Part shown: positions 7,621 to 18,413 of the stretch, one piece after another
How positions within the stretch are numbered: position 1 is the stretch's first letter
Layout: every line of letters begins with the position of its first letter
Assembly (NCBI RefSeq): GCF_007197555.1
Contig: NZ_CP041614.1
Coordinates: 496,001-560,000, forward strand
Origin: Shewanella psychropiezotolerans
GTDB lineage: Bacteria; Pseudomonadota; Gammaproteobacteria; Enterobacterales; Shewanellaceae
Reading direction: 5' to 3'
DNA: 64,000 bases
The notes under the pieces: model-generated
The model's input: the letters and a program-made list of their open reading frames with translations, nothing else
The model's database searches: none
Told to the model about the DNA's origin: nothing
Program-made: the position numbers and the translations under genes

Positions 7621-8427
7621 ATGGCAAGGAAGTTTGTTAAGTTAATCGTTGATAAGCAGGTGGCCCATGTCATCTTAAATCGGCCGGGAAAATGCAATGC
7701 GCTAAATTTCGATATGTTCCGTGAACTCGATGAGGTGATACGTGAAATAAAGCATGACCGCTCGGTTCGTGGGGTTATTCTTTCGGGGAGTGATGGCAAC
7801 TTTAGTTCAGGCTTAGATGTGAAGAGCGTGATTAAATCACCCATGCAGGCGGTTAAGCTGTTGTTTAAGTGGCTTCCGGGCAATGCCAACCTGGCCCAAA
7901 GGGTCTCAATCGGCTGGCGCAGACTCCCCGTGCCTGTTATCGCCGTACTTGAGGGTGTGTGTTTCGGTGGTGGCATGCAGATCGCTCTTGGCGCAGATTT
8001 TCGCATCGCGGCCTCTGATGCCCAGATGTCGATCATGGAAGCTAAGTGGGGGCTCGTCCCGGATATGGCAGGCCTTGTCTCTTTAAGGGAAGTGGTATCT
8101 AAGGATCAGGCGCTACTGCTGACGATGACGGCTGGGGTGCTGAGTGCACAAGATGCCTTGTCTAAAGGCTTGGTGACCGAAGTCGTCGATGAGCCTATGG
8201 TGCGAGCGCTCGAGTTAGCCGCAGTTTTAGCTAAGACCTCACCCGATGCCAACGCGGCAATTAAGATGAGCATAAACAAAAGCTGGAGCTCAAGCATCCG
8301 CAGCCTGTTATCCCGGGAGTCCATCAGTCAAATTAAGTTATTGCTGGGCAAAAATAGACTGGTAGCGGCTAAGCGGCAAACAAGCGAACCAGATAAGGCC
8401 TATAAAGACAGGCAAGCCAGGTGGTAA
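7621..8427 (+). CDS. Crotonase / enoyl-CoA hydratase-isomerase family protein
   Basis: Protein of 268 residues with the crotonase fold. The oxyanion-hole segments are FSSGLDVKS and CFGGGMQIALGADFRIA. The acidic pair in MEAKWGLVPDMAG resembles the Glu/Asp arrangement of dienoyl-CoA isomerases more than the two Glu of classical hydratases, so an isomerase is possible. Its substrate is presumably an acyl-CoA. The ATG at 7621 with GGAGAG about eight bases upstream is chosen over an upstream ATG at 7573, which would add 16 residues outside the fold. The gene stands alone and converges with the DUF3530 gene. Confidence 0.85.
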   Translation: MARKFVKLIVDKQVAHVILNRPGKCNALNFDMFRELDEVIREIKHDRSVRGVILSGSDGNFSSGLDVKSVIKSPMQAVKLLFKWLPGNANLAQRVSIGWRRLPVPVIAVLEGVCFGGGMQIALGADFRIAASDAQMSIMEAKWGLVPDMAGLVSLREVVSKDQALLLTMTAGVLSAQDALSKGLVTEVVDEPMVRALELAAVLAKTSPDANAAIKMSINKSWSSSIRSLLSRESISQIKLLLGKNRLVAAKRQTSEPDKAYKDRQARW

Positions 8428-8456
8428 ATCTTAGTGAGCCTTTTTCCTACTAGATC

Positions 8457-9383
8457 CTATTTTCTTGGGCCTTGGCTTATTCTTAATGCAAAGCCCTCGA
8501 TGGACTTCAAGGCTGTCTCCCAGGACATGGGGTTTTTGAGGTTAAGTGCTAAAGTCTGCTGACTGTATCGATAGGGGGCATTTTGCGGCGATAGCTCGGC
8601 TCTCATATGAGCCGTTGCAGATGAGGCCCTATGACCATCGACAGATTGGATGTCCAGTACAGGAATATCTAACTCTGCAAGTTGCTTAGCTAGCGCCAAG
8701 TTTTCACCTTTCATCTTCAGGTAGGGGTTGATAAGTACCAGTATATCGGGCTTGGCCAAGAGGTTTTTGTTGATCATGGCTATGGTTAATCCAGCGCCCT
8801 GTCCGCTGGTTATCAGTAAACGTTTACCTGGATAGGGAGCGCCTATTGCGTCAAGCTGGTTCATGGTCTGACTGATGAACTGGCTCTGTTTCTCACGAAT
8901 ATCTTGCCAGACTGCATCAGAGTATTGCTCGGTTGCTTCATTGGCTTTTTGATTTCCCTGCATCTCACCGGCCTTGGCGATCTCTTTTGCGGAGGTGGCA
9001 AAGTTAGGTGTGGCTACTTTTTTAGGTGGTGTTATCGCGATTGTCGCCCAGCCGGCAGGATTCAATTTCCGTCTCAAATAGGCTTGAAATCCAGCGCCAT
9101 CGGCACCCATGCCCGGGTTAGCAAGTAAGATGGCTGTGCCCAGTTGCTTCTTGCCACTCCAGGATCTAACTAATACCTCAGTCTGCTGCTGACCTACGGT
9201 TATTTCAATGACCTCCTCCTTGGGGAGATAATCATATTTGGTCTGCTTAGCGGCTTTATCCTCAGCCTTGCTCTCCTTGGTCATAGCTTCGTTAGGTGAG
9301 GCATCTTGGGGATCGGCTGCAAAAGCCGTTGGAGCGATGAGAAGGAGGAATAGAGTGGTAACAAGAGCTGTGTTGAAACGCAT
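8457..9383 (-). CDS. DUF3530 family exported protein, alpha/beta-hydrolase-like
   Basis: Protein of 308 residues with a signal peptide ending AFA before ADPQD. A charged linker (about 25-48) follows, then a domain resembling alpha/beta hydrolases: strand-loop LLANPGMGADG, a nucleophile-elbow-like ITSGQGAG, and a late DIQSVDGHRAS. The nucleophile position in the GQG turn is Gln rather than Ser, as is common in DUF3530 proteins, so catalysis is doubtful. It lies between the crotonase gene (convergent) and rapA (same strand, separated by a terminator). Confidence 0.78.
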   Translation of the reverse strand: MRFNTALVTTLFLLLIAPTAFAADPQDASPNEAMTKESKAEDKAAKQTKYDYLPKEEVIEITVGQQQTEVLVRSWSGKKQLGTAILLANPGMGADGAGFQAYLRRKLNPAGWATIAITPPKKVATPNFATSAKEIAKAGEMQGNQKANEATEQYSDAVWQDIREKQSQFISQTMNQLDAIGAPYPGKRLLITSGQGAGLTIAMINKNLLAKPDILVLINPYLKMKGENLALAKQLAELDIPVLDIQSVDGHRASSATAHMRAELSPQNAPYRYSQQTLALNLKNPMSWETALKSIEGFALRISQGPRK

Positions 9384-9456
9384 AAATACGCAAAGCTTGG
9401 GCAGAGAATAAGATAGATAAAGTATAACAGGATAAATGGGTTGGGTGATTGAAAAG

Positions 9457-9484
9457 AGGCCCTAGGTTCTCGAACCTAGGGCCT
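9457..9484 (-). terminator. Terminator of rapA
   Basis: Near-perfect palindrome AGGCCCTAGGTTC / GAACCTAGGGCCT just beyond the rapA stop. On the minus strand it is followed by CTTTTC. Confidence 0.75.
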
Positions 9485-9495
9485 AGTCGCCTATG

Positions 9496-12402
9496 TTAAG
9501 CGTGACTCACTAGCACCAGACGCACGGCATCGAGTTGCAGCAAGCTATCATCCAAGTAACCATTGAGTTCGGTCATCTGATCCTTCAGGTGAGTGATCTC
9601 TTCGTCACGAATGTTAGGGTTAACAGCCTTGAGTGCTTCGAGACGCTCGAGCTCCACCGTAAGCTGAGAAGTCATTTTTGCTCTGGCACTCTCGGCAAGC
9701 AGTTTAAGCTCAACCTGTGCAAATTCTTCTCCCTTAGCAAATAAGGGATGTAAAGCGGTCTGATAGGCATTAACCAGCTTACTGGCAATGTGTCGATTGA
9801 CCGCACTGAGCTGCTTATTAAAACTCTCGTAGGTGACGTTATCAGACAAGTCGTTACCGTTCTTGTCCAGTAAGATACGTACAGGAGTTGGCGGTAGATA
9901 GCGATAAAGCTGGCTAGATTTAGGTGCCGAGGCATCGGCCATGTAGATCAGCTCGAGGAAGATGGTACCCGCAGGGAGTGCCTTATTCTTCAATACGGCT
10001 ACGCTGGTGGTACCCGTCTCAGACGAAGTGATTAGGTCTAAACCAGTCTGGACCAGAGGATGCTCCTGGGTGATAAGGGCAATATCATCACGGGAAAGGG
10101 CCACTTCTCTATCGAAGGTGATAGTCATGCCATCTTCGGATAATCCCGGGTAGGTCGGGAACATCATATGTTCACTGGTCTTGAGTACTATGGTGTTTTC
10201 ACCACAGTCTTCCTGTTCGACGCCTATGATGTCCCATAAACGGATAACCGAGCCGATGAGTTGCGTGTCTTCATCACGTTCTGCCAGACGTTGCACCAGC
10301 TTAGCTGCGCGATCGCCGCCATGGGAGTTGATCTCAAGTAACTTATCCCGGCCTTGTTCCATCGCCGTCTTTAGCTCTTGGTAACGAGTTTGAGTATTAC
10401 TGAGTAACTCTTGAAGTAGTGTCTCATCTTGAGTGATCAACTGTGAAAGCAGAGGTTCAGAAAATTCGTTGAAGAGTATGTGTCCACTGGGACAGGTTTG
10501 CTCGAACGCGTTGAGTCCCTGGTGATACCACTGCATCAGACACTCTTGGGCCGTGCCAGCCAAATAAGGCAAGTGGATCTCGACATCGTTGTTTTGACCG
10601 ATACGATCTAAACGGCCTATGCGTTGCTCCAGCAGATCCGGATTCAGAGGCAGATCAAACAGGATTAACTGGCTGGCAAACTGGAAGTTTCGCCCCTCAG
10701 AGCCAATCTCGCTGCAGATGAGTGCCTGAGCGCCACCGGTTTCCTGAGCAAAGTAGGCGCCGGCCTTATCACGTTCGATAATCGACATGCCCTCATGGAA
10801 CACGGTCGCTTGAATGCCTTCACGGGTACGCAGGGCTTCTTCCAGACTAAGAGCTGTTTCCGCCTGGCTAGCAATAATCAGTACCTTCTTGCTACGGTTA
10901 GTCTTCAAAAATTCGATGAGCCAATCGACTCTGGGATCGAATTTCCACCAACTGGCGCTGCTGCTCTCGAAATCCTGATAGATCTTCTCCGGGCTCAGGG
11001 CTTGTTTGACCTTGGCGGCAGTATCTAAGTGGCCATTCATCATGGCACCGACTCGCGCGGCCGTCACATATTGGCTTGGTATCGCTTGTGGATGTGCGTG
11101 GAAGATACGTGTCGGGAAGCCTTTAACCGATGCTCGGCTGTTACGGTAGAGCACACGACCTGTGCCATGTCTGTCCAGCAGATCTTGCAAGAGTTCATTA
11201 CGGGCGGCTTGTTGCTTGTCGACATCGGCGTTGCTTGACTGAATTAACTCCAGAGTCGCGCCGATATCTTTCTCACTGAGCAGGGTCGTCAGCTGGGCAA
11301 CAGCGTCGGCCGAGAGTGCGTCGCCGCTGGCGAGCGCTTCGGCTGCGCTGGCAACATCCTTGTAGCTTTTTTCCTCTTCGAGGAAGGCGTCATAATCGTA
11401 GAAACGATCGGGATCGAGCAGGCGTAATCTGGCAAAATGACTCTGATGACCCAGTTGATCAGGCGTCGCGGTTAGCAGTAATACGCCAGGTACGGCTTTA
11501 CTCAGGGCCTCAACGATACGGTAGGCGCGGCTAGGCGCGTCTTCGGTCCACTCAAGGTGATGTGCTTCATCGACAATCATAAGATCCCAATCGGCATCTA
11601 TGGCTTGTTCCAGGCGCTTCTTCTTACGTAATAGCTCCAGTGAGCAGATCACCAGTTGTTCGGTATAAAATGGATTTTCGTTATCGGCGTAAGCTTCGAT
11701 ACATCTGTCTTCATCGAATACAGAGAACTTAAGGTTGAAGCGGCGCAGCATCTCGACTAACCACTGATGACGCAGGGTATCGGGAACTATAACCAGAATT
11801 CGTTCGGCGCGGCCAGTAAGCAGTTGCTGATGAATGATCAGTCCTGCCTCGATTGTCTTGCCCAGGCCAACTTCATCGGCGAGTAATACTCTAGGGGCAA
11901 AACGGCGACCCACTTCATGGGCTATCCACTGCTGATGTGGGATCAGGCCGACTCTTGGTCCCTGTAATCCCAGAAGATCTGATGTGGCCAGCTTATTTCT
12001 CAATAATTGACTCTGATAGCGGACGCCGAATCTGTCTAAGCGATCGATCTGACCGGCGAATAGCCTGTCTTGAGGCTTATTGAATCTAACATTGTAGTTA
12101 AGCAGAGTTTCTCTGAGAGAGACTTGCTCACCGGTTTCGGTGTGAATTCCGTGGTAGATAATGAGCTCATTCTTCTCTTCGAGCTCACTGACGGTCAGGC
12201 TCCAGCCTTCATGGCTTTCAATTTTATCGCCAGGATTGTAAATAACTCGAGTCAGGGGAGCCTCGGTGCGTGAGAACAACCTGTTCTCATCGGTTGCTGG
12301 AAACATTAGTGTGACCATACGGCCTTCTAATCCTACGACTGTACCTAAACCAAGTTCTGATTCGGTATCACTTATCCAGCGTTGACCTAAGGAAAAGGGC
12401 AT
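9496..12402 (-). CDS. rapA: RNA polymerase-associated ATPase RapA
   Basis: Protein of 968 residues, the length of E. coli RapA. It is a Swi2/Snf2 ATPase that recycles RNA polymerase after transcription. The N-terminal Tudor-like region ([20 protein letters not shown]) is present. Walker A is ADEVGLGKT near residue 180 and the DEAH box is in [10 protein letters not shown]. The helicase C-terminal lobe carries [14 protein letters not shown] and [12 protein letters not shown]. The C-terminal region ends in [17 protein letters not shown] sequence. Monocistronic, with its own terminator at 9457. No disabling change was seen. Confidence 0.96.
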   Translation of the reverse strand: MPFSLGQRWISDTESELGLGTVVGLEGRMVTLMFPATDENRLFSRTEAPLTRVIYNPGDKIESHEGWSLTVSELEEKNELIIYHGIHTETGEQVSLRETLLNYNVRFNKPQDRLFAGQIDRLDRFGVRYQSQLLRNKLATSDLLGLQGPRVGLIPHQQWIAHEVGRRFAPRVLLADEVGLGKTIEAGLIIHQQLLTGRAERILVIVPDTLRHQWLVEMLRRFNLKFSVFDEDRCIEAYADNENPFYTEQLVICSLELLRKKKRLEQAIDADWDLMIVDEAHHLEWTEDAPSRAYRIVEALSKAVPGVLLLTATPDQLGHQSHFARLRLLDPDRFYDYDAFLEEEKSYKDVASAAEALASGDALSADAVAQLTTLLSEKDIGATLELIQSSNADVDKQQAARNELLQDLLDRHGTGRVLYRNSRASVKGFPTRIFHAHPQAIPSQYVTAARVGAMMNGHLDTAAKVKQALSPEKIYQDFESSSASWWKFDPRVDWLIEFLKTNRSKKVLIIASQAETALSLEEALRTREGIQATVFHEGMSIIERDKAGAYFAQETGGAQALICSEIGSEGRNFQFASQLILFDLPLNPDLLEQRIGRLDRIGQNNDVEIHLPYLAGTAQECLMQWYHQGLNAFEQTCPSGHILFNEFSEPLLSQLITQDETLLQELLSNTQTRYQELKTAMEQGRDKLLEINSHGGDRAAKLVQRLAERDEDTQLIGSVIRLWDIIGVEQEDCGENTIVLKTSEHMMFPTYPGLSEDGMTITFDREVALSRDDIALITQEHPLVQTGLDLITSSETGTTSVAVLKNKALPAGTIFLELIYMADASAPKSSQLYRYLPPTPVRILLDKNGNDLSDNVTYESFNKQLSAVNRHIASKLVNAYQTALHPLFAKGEEFAQVELKLLAESARAKMTSQLTVELERLEALKAVNPNIRDEEITHLKDQMTELNGYLDDSLLQLDAVRLVLVSHA

Positions 12403-12810
12403 TAACTATTTCTCATCTACGGGTGAACCACGAAAGGGCGCGTATTTTACCTAAACTCCCTCAAAGTGCAAGGATCGGAGCCTCTTTCGAGGGGCTTAAT
12501 CGACCTCAATTTTGTGTCGAACCTAAGCTTAATAAGTAAAAGCACCGATTACAAATTATACAAGTAGTTTCTTTATCTGGAATTTGTCATATCTGTGTAA
12601 TCTAACTAAGTAACTCTCAATTATAGAAAGTTCTAAGCAAGTGATTGAAGCGGCCCTTTAATAGTGGCAGTATGAAATCAAGGTGATAGCTATTTCTTTA
12701 CTTTTGGTTAACACTGAAGTGGATAACTCGACATTATTTTTAAAGGACTAATTAAGGACTGGGAGCTGTGAAAACATAACATCATATAGATAGAAGTAAT
12801 TGGAGGCGCC
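12403..12810. other. Intergenic region between divergent rapA and phoH-like genes
   Basis: This 408-base AT-rich gap must hold both promoters. No hairpin, repeat or small gene could be supported. GGAGG precedes the phoH-like ATG. Confidence 0.5.
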
Positions 12811-14205
12811 ATGGAACAAGACGACAGAAAGTTGTTTGTACTGGATACCAATGTATTACTACACGAACCCTTAGCCATCTATTCATTTAAGGAGCACGAT
12901 GTAGTTGTCCCCATGACTGTTCTGGAAGAACTGGATCAGATTAAAGATCGAAAACGAGACGTAAGCAGAGACGCACGAGTCGCCATCAGGGCACTCGAAG
13001 ATATACTCGGCGGTAAAACCACCCCAGAGCAGATACTTCAAGGGGTTAAACTGCCACGGCGAGAGGATCACGGCGATGCCTGTGGCACCTTGTCCATCTT
13101 TCCCGATCATCAACTCGAAATGACCCATGCTTCGCTACCGGACAACAACAACGATAACCGCATAATCAATACAGCATTACACCTGCAAAAAATCCATAAA
13201 CCCCGTAACGTCGTTCTCGTCACTAAAGATATCAATATGCGCCTCAAGGCCAAAGGGGCGGGCATTAAACTGGTCGAGGATTATCGCACCGATCAGCTCA
13301 TCGATGATATTCGCTTCCTCACTACCGGGTTTCATCAATTCAAGGGCGATTTTTGGGAGCGCAAGGAACACGTCTCTACCGAGTCCCATGGACGTCATAC
13401 TGTACATACCGTGCCAGTGGTTGAGGTCGGAGATGATAATTTCTATATCAATCAATACTTGTTAGATGAAGACTCCAACTTCTGCGCCCGAGTGTTGGAA
13501 AAGACCAATGGGGATCTTAAATTGTTAGATCTCGGTAAAGACAGATTACTCAACATGGATGCGTGGGGCATACGGCCAAAGAATATTTATCAGGGCATGG
13601 CGATGCAGGCTCTGCTGGACCCGAATATTGATCTGGTGATTCTCACCGGGCCAGCAGGCTGTGGTAAGACATTATTGGCCATGGCTGCAGCGCTGGAAAT
13701 GGTGGTGGAGAGAGGGCTCTACGATAAAATTATCGTGACCCGTAATACGCCGGAAATCGCCGAATCCATAGGTTTCCTTCCTGGTACCGAAGAGGAGAAG
13801 ATGACGCCTTGGCTTGCGGCGATTACCGATACCTTAGAGGTGCTACACAAGAATGATGTGAACCCCAGTGGTAGCATGAACTACATCATGGACAAGGCCA
13901 ATGTCCAGTTCAAATCCATCAACTTTATGCGGGGTCGCTCGATACAGAACTCTGTGGTGATCCTCGATGAGTGCCAGAATCTGACGGCTTCTCAGATAAA
14001 GACCATGATCACCCGCATGGGAGAGGGGACTAAGCTTATCTGTAGCGGTAACCTGTCGCAGATAGATTCTAACTATCTCACCGCAGTGACATCCGGGTTG
14101 ACCTATATCGTGGAGCGTTTCAAAAACTTCGAAGGCAGTGCCAACATCTATCTCAATGGGGTCGTACGTTCGCGTCTGGCCGAATTTGCCGAGGAAAACC
14201 TCTAA
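12811..14205 (+). CDS. PhoH family ATPase with N-terminal PIN domain
   Basis: Protein of 464 residues. A PIN ribonuclease-type domain covers about 8-150 (FVLDTNVLLHEP; acidic residues in LEELDQIK, and TKDINMRLKA). A PhoH ATPase domain follows, with Walker A GPAGCGKT at 280-287 and Walker B VVILDECQN at about 382-389. This is the YlaK/PhoH2-like arrangement, which in other bacteria couples RNA unwinding to RNA cleavage; whether this chromosomal copy does so is not known. Its ribosome site is GGAGG. A terminator follows at 14245. No small antitoxin-like gene was found directly upstream. Confidence 0.92.
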   Translation: MEQDDRKLFVLDTNVLLHEPLAIYSFKEHDVVVPMTVLEELDQIKDRKRDVSRDARVAIRALEDILGGKTTPEQILQGVKLPRREDHGDACGTLSIFPDHQLEMTHASLPDNNNDNRIINTALHLQKIHKPRNVVLVTKDINMRLKAKGAGIKLVEDYRTDQLIDDIRFLTTGFHQFKGDFWERKEHVSTESHGRHTVHTVPVVEVGDDNFYINQYLLDEDSNFCARVLEKTNGDLKLLDLGKDRLLNMDAWGIRPKNIYQGMAMQALLDPNIDLVILTGPAGCGKTLLAMAAALEMVVERGLYDKIIVTRNTPEIAESIGFLPGTEEEKMTPWLAAITDTLEVLHKNDVNPSGSMNYIMDKANVQFKSINFMRGRSIQNSVVILDECQNLTASQIKTMITRMGEGTKLICSGNLSQIDSNYLTAVTSGLTYIVERFKNFEGSANIYLNGVVRSRLAEFAEENL

Positions 14206-14244
14206 ATAACCTGAGTTCCTCACTTTACTTTAGCCCTAAAAATT

Positions 14245-14268
14245 AGGCCTCCATCTCTATGGGGGTCT
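14245..14268 (+). terminator. Terminator after phoH-like gene
   Basis: AGGCCTCCAT, loop CTCT, ATGGGGGTCT with G-T pairs, followed by TATTATTTT. Confidence 0.6.
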
Positions 14269-14487
14269 TATTATTTTGCGTAAAGAGAAAAATGTAGCAC
14301 TAGGGTAAAATTTTAACCATCTCTGTATCTATCTGTAAGCTAGGTGTTTATCTAGAGTCTTTATCTCACCTTAAGTTAAGCTATTAGACTAATATGGTGT
14401 ATTCAATTCATCTATCTTCCTGATACTATACTGTTAATGAAATTTAGAGCCTGTGCAGGGAATTGCAGGTTTATTCAAGGGCTATGA

Positions 14488-17400
14488 ATGAAACCGACTG
14501 AGCCAGATCTTCAACTGAAGTCGCCGATACAGAAAAACTATAATCGCGCTGTTTTTTATACCTATATTGGCGTGATCATTATGGCGCTGATCACTGCCTG
14601 GTTCTTCTTCGAACGCCAGAAAACTCAGCTTATGGACCAAAGAGAGGAGCAGGTTGAGCGCCATGTTTTGCAGATCGATCTCTTGCTGGAATCGAGTATC
14701 CGAGCGGTAAAGAGTCTGAGGAACGTGGCCGTCGATCATCTCAGGCTCGGTGAGTTAGTGCGTAAAGACCGCTTACCACAATATGAGAAATTCAATGAGA
14801 GTGGCCAGTATTTTACCTTAGAGCCGAGTTACGCCCAGAGTGGTGAACCTTTTACCAATATGGGACGCATCACAGGTGCGGGCTCCCTCAATGGTCGCAG
14901 CGAGAAGTTCTATCAGGAACTGGAGATGCTGTTCGAGTTATCTCTTTCCTTCCCCGTGGCAACCGAAGCAGCTCCCAAAGCCTCATCTATCTATTACATC
15001 TCTAAGCGTAGGATCATGTCCTATTTCCCCTGGCCATCGGACGAGCAAAGATTCAGAGATGAGTTACTCAATAAGAACCAGTTTCAGCTAGCGACGCCGG
15101 CGATGAACCCCCAGCGAAGCGTGTTCTGGAGCCCCGCTTACGTTGACCCGACCGGTAAAGGCCTATTGACCACCTTAGGCGTCCCCATCTATCTGGAAGA
15201 TGAGTTTATCGGTTCGATCAACTTGGATATGACCTTGGCCTCGCTGGCAAGGCAGATACGTCTCTACTTCAAGATGCCGGGTACGGTTATCCTATTGGAT
15301 CAAAAGAACAATATTCTTTCCCACAGCGATGATGATAACTCTGAGATTAGTCGTGTCTTCCATATCAGTCAGAAGATCCCCTCTGAGCTGCATTCGATTC
15401 CTGAGTCTGAGCTGTTCGATGCCCATGAAGGGATCATCAGAAATGGTTACTACATCCACTCGGTAGCGCTACAAAATGCCCCTTGGCGCCTGCTCTACCT
15501 GCAAGATAGAGATGAGCTATTTAAGGATTCTTGGGAAAAGCTGGAGCTGACCTTTATCTTAGTGGTATTGGCCCTGTCGATATTAGTGACCATAGTTCAC
15601 TGGCAGACCCGACGTTCATTCGTTAACCCGGCTTCGCGTCTGTTGACGCATCTGGAATCTTGCTCCCAGGAGCCCCGTAAGCCCCCTGAGCAGATCACCC
15701 AGGGTTGGGAGCCTTGGTTCCAACTGGTGAGTCGAATATTCGAAGAGAACCAACAATATACCCGGCACCTGGCGGAACAAAACAGGAGACTCGATAAGCT
15801 GGTGGCTCGGCGTACCGATAGGCTGAAAGAGACAACAGAGAGGCGAGAGCGGGAATACGCCTTACTGAGATCTTTGCTCGATGCTATCCCGGAGGCGATT
15901 GTTTTCAAAGATAGAGAGGGTAAGTATCTAGGTTGCAACAAGGCGGCCGAACGTATGTTGGGCTATACCGAGAGTGAGATCATCGGCCAGGAGTCGATAA
16001 AACTTACCTCCGAAGAACAGTCGGTGCGTATCAAGGCCGAAGATGAGCGAGTTCTGGCGGAACGTACTCCGCTTCGCTATCAGGAGAAGGTGGAACTCGC
16101 CGGCAAGCCAGTGCTACTCGATACCCTTAAGCTGCCCTTCTATAATCGACGCGGTGAGCTGTTAGGCCTGATCGCCGTCTGGCGTGATGTGACTCGCGAG
16201 TATGAGTCGGCCGAGCAGTTAAGGTTGTCGGAAGAACGTTATCACTTAGCCATGGATGCGGTTGAAGATGGCTTGTGGGATTGGTATTTGGATTCGAAAC
16301 AGATCATCTGTAATCCCGCTTACTACTCCATGCTTGGCTACAAGATCAATGAGTTCCCGGCATTGGTTTCAACCATAGACGATCTTATTCACCCCGACGA
16401 CAGGATCAGGGTGCAGGAGTATCGCGAACAGTATCTAGGCGATCCTATTGGTGCCTTCGATATCGAATTCAGGATGCGTGGCAAGAGTGGCCAATACCAC
16501 TGGTTACTCTCTCGTGGTCGTGTGGTGGAGTTCACACCCAATAAACAACCTAAACGTATGGTGGGTACCCATAAAGATATTACTCGTCATAAGAGTAACG
16601 AGGTGGCCCTACTTGAGGCTAAGCAAGATGCAGAGTCGGCCAACGTGTATAAGAGTGAATTTCTGGCCAACATGAGCCATGAGATCCGCACGCCTATGAA
16701 TGCCATAATCGGCATGCTGCAGCTGGCTCAGCGCACAGAGCTCACGCCGAAACAGCAAGATTATCTGGAGAAGGCTGGCTTCTCGGCCCAGTCTCTGCTC
16801 AGGATCATCAACGATATCCTGGATTTCTCTAAGATCGAGGCGGGTAAATTAGAGCTTGAGAGGGTGGCATTCCCACTCGATAAGGTGCTGGACCATGCCC
16901 TGGATCTTAATGCACTCAAGTCCCAACAGAAGGGAGTCGAGCTGCTCCTCTACGCCCCTGTCACGGCTGGTTTAATCCTCGAGGGTGATCCCCTGCGTCT
17001 GGGTCAGGTGTTGATCAACATGCTCTCTAATGCGGTCAAGTTTACTCAAACTGGTGAGATCGAGTTAGGTTGTGAAGATGTGGGTGAGCGCGATCATCGC
17101 ATCACTCTCAAGTTCTGGGTCCGTGATACAGGCATAGGGATCAGTAATGAGCAGCAGGCCAGCCTGTTCGATGCCTTCGCCCAAGCCGATGGTTCTACCA
17201 CACGTAAGTATGGTGGTACCGGCCTAGGTCTCTCCATCAGTAAACATCTGGTGTCCATGATGGGTGGTCAGATGCAGGTCCAGAGTGAGATGGGGGTCGG
17301 TAGTACCTTCAGCTTTACCATCAGCTTCGAGATTGCCGAAGAGGCCGAAATTAAACCTATGATAGTGCCAGAGCGTTTAGGTCATCTTAAGACCTTAGTG

Positions 17401-18195
17401 GTCGATGATAACCCGACCGCACTACAGATCTATTCTGCCGTGATGCGTGACTTCCACTTTGAGGTGGATACTGCCGCTAATGGTTCTGAGGCGCTATATA
17501 AGCTGGAGAAGTCATCGGTGGATCTTCTGCTGCTCGATTGGATGATGCCGGAGATGGATGGTATTCAGGTAATCGAAGAGCTGGATCGTATGGTGGCCGA
17601 TGGTCGATTAGATAAGCGTCCTATCGTCATCATGATGACTGCTTATGCCGCAGAGCCTCTCAAGGAAGATGCGGAGCGCTCAAATATTTACGCCATGTTA
17701 CAGAAGCCGTTTAAAGCCTCGGCTCTGTTCGATGAAATCATTGGCGCTTTCGCCGAAGAGCCTAAGGTCAGCTCTGTGATAGAAGTAGCAGTCGAAGAGG
17801 TAGTCGATACACATGCTGGCGTGGTCTTGCTGGTAGAGGATAACCTTATCAACCAGCAGGTTGCGACCGAACTACTCAAGAGTGCTGGCTACGAGGTCGA
17901 TGTTGCCGATAACGGTCAAATCGCCATAGACATGCTCGCCGAGAAAGATTTTGATGCGGTACTCATGGATATTCAGATGCCGGTGATGGACGGTTTAACC
18001 GCAACAAGAGAGATCAGGAAGCACTTTAGTCTGCAGGAGCTGCCTATCATAGCCATGACGGCTCACGCCATGTCGGGAGATAGAGAGAAGAGTCTGTCGG
18101 CGGGGATGAATGCCCATATTACTAAGCCTATCGTTCTCAATGAGTTGTTCGATACCTTAAGTTATTGGATTAAACAGAAAGAAGAAGTGAATTAA
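14488..18195 (+). CDS. Hybrid sensor histidine kinase: Cache-PAS-PAS-kinase-REC-REC
   Basis: Membrane protein of 1235 residues. Transmembrane segments at about 20-42 and 350-372 enclose a periplasmic region that looks like a double Cache sensor. Two PAS domains (about 460-580 and 590-705) follow. The HisKA box MSHEIRTPMN has phosphoacceptor His731. The ATPase domain has its N, G1 and G2 boxes (NMLSNAVKF, DTGIGI, GGTGLGLSI). Two receiver domains have Asp1017 (LLLLDWMMPEMDG) and Asp1161 (AVLMDIQMPVMDG). No C-terminal HPt domain is present, so a separate phosphotransfer protein is expected. No cognate regulator is adjacent. The ligand is unknown. Confidence 0.93.
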   Translation: MKPTEPDLQLKSPIQKNYNRAVFYTYIGVIIMALITAWFFFERQKTQLMDQREEQVERHVLQIDLLLESSIRAVKSLRNVAVDHLRLGELVRKDRLPQYEKFNESGQYFTLEPSYAQSGEPFTNMGRITGAGSLNGRSEKFYQELEMLFELSLSFPVATEAAPKASSIYYISKRRIMSYFPWPSDEQRFRDELLNKNQFQLATPAMNPQRSVFWSPAYVDPTGKGLLTTLGVPIYLEDEFIGSINLDMTLASLARQIRLYFKMPGTVILLDQKNNILSHSDDDNSEISRVFHISQKIPSELHSIPESELFDAHEGIIRNGYYIHSVALQNAPWRLLYLQDRDELFKDSWEKLELTFILVVLALSILVTIVHWQTRRSFVNPASRLLTHLESCSQEPRKPPEQITQGWEPWFQLVSRIFEENQQYTRHLAEQNRRLDKLVARRTDRLKETTERREREYALLRSLLDAIPEAIVFKDREGKYLGCNKAAERMLGYTESEIIGQESIKLTSEEQSVRIKAEDERVLAERTPLRYQEKVELAGKPVLLDTLKLPFYNRRGELLGLIAVWRDVTREYESAEQLRLSEERYHLAMDAVEDGLWDWYLDSKQIICNPAYYSMLGYKINEFPALVSTIDDLIHPDDRIRVQEYREQYLGDPIGAFDIEFRMRGKSGQYHWLLSRGRVVEFTPNKQPKRMVGTHKDITRHKSNEVALLEAKQDAESANVYKSEFLANMSHEIRTPMNAIIGMLQLAQRTELTPKQQDYLEKAGFSAQSLLRIINDILDFSKIEAGKLELERVAFPLDKVLDHALDLNALKSQQKGVELLLYAPVTAGLILEGDPLRLGQVLINMLSNAVKFTQTGEIELGCEDVGERDHRITLKFWVRDTGIGISNEQQASLFDAFAQADGSTTRKYGGTGLGLSISKHLVSMMGGQMQVQSEMGVGSTFSFTISFEIAEEAEIKPMIVPERLGHLKTLVVDDNPTALQIYSAVMRDFHFEVDTAANGSEALYKLEKSSVDLLLLDWMMPEMDGIQVIEELDRMVADGRLDKRPIVIMMTAYAAEPLKEDAERSNIYAMLQKPFKASALFDEIIGAFAEEPKVSSVIEVAVEEVVDTHAGVVLLVEDNLINQQVATELLKSAGYEVDVADNGQIAIDMLAEKDFDAVLMDIQMPVMDGLTATREIRKHFSLQELPIIAMTAHAMSGDREKSLSAGMNAHITKPIVLNELFDTLSYWIKQKEEVN

Positions 18196-18285
18196 GGGAT
18201 TAATTATCTTGTGGCCCACTCTTAACTTAGGAAGAATTAAGCTAATTGTATAAGAGTGAGCTAAATTAATGATTTGCACTTGAGA

Positions 18286-18317
18286 CTAAAGGGATAGCTG
18301 TTAAGCTATCCCTTTAG
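18286..18317 (+). terminator. Strong terminator after the hybrid kinase
   Basis: CTAAAGGGATAGCT, loop GTTA, AGCTATCCCTTTAG: a perfect 14-bp stem followed by TATTTTT. Confidence 0.9.
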
Positions 18318-18413
18318 TATTTTTAGTGCAAAATTAGAACAGCAGTTAAAACAAAAATTAATATTGAATTGTTGAGTACTAAAGGCCGTCTGAGCCGCAT
18401 TCAAGGAGACCCA

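Noticed and set aside
7554..8036. 160-codon minus-strand frame over the crotonase gene
   Set aside because: Antisense shadow; the plus strand has complete crotonase motifs and a ribosome site.
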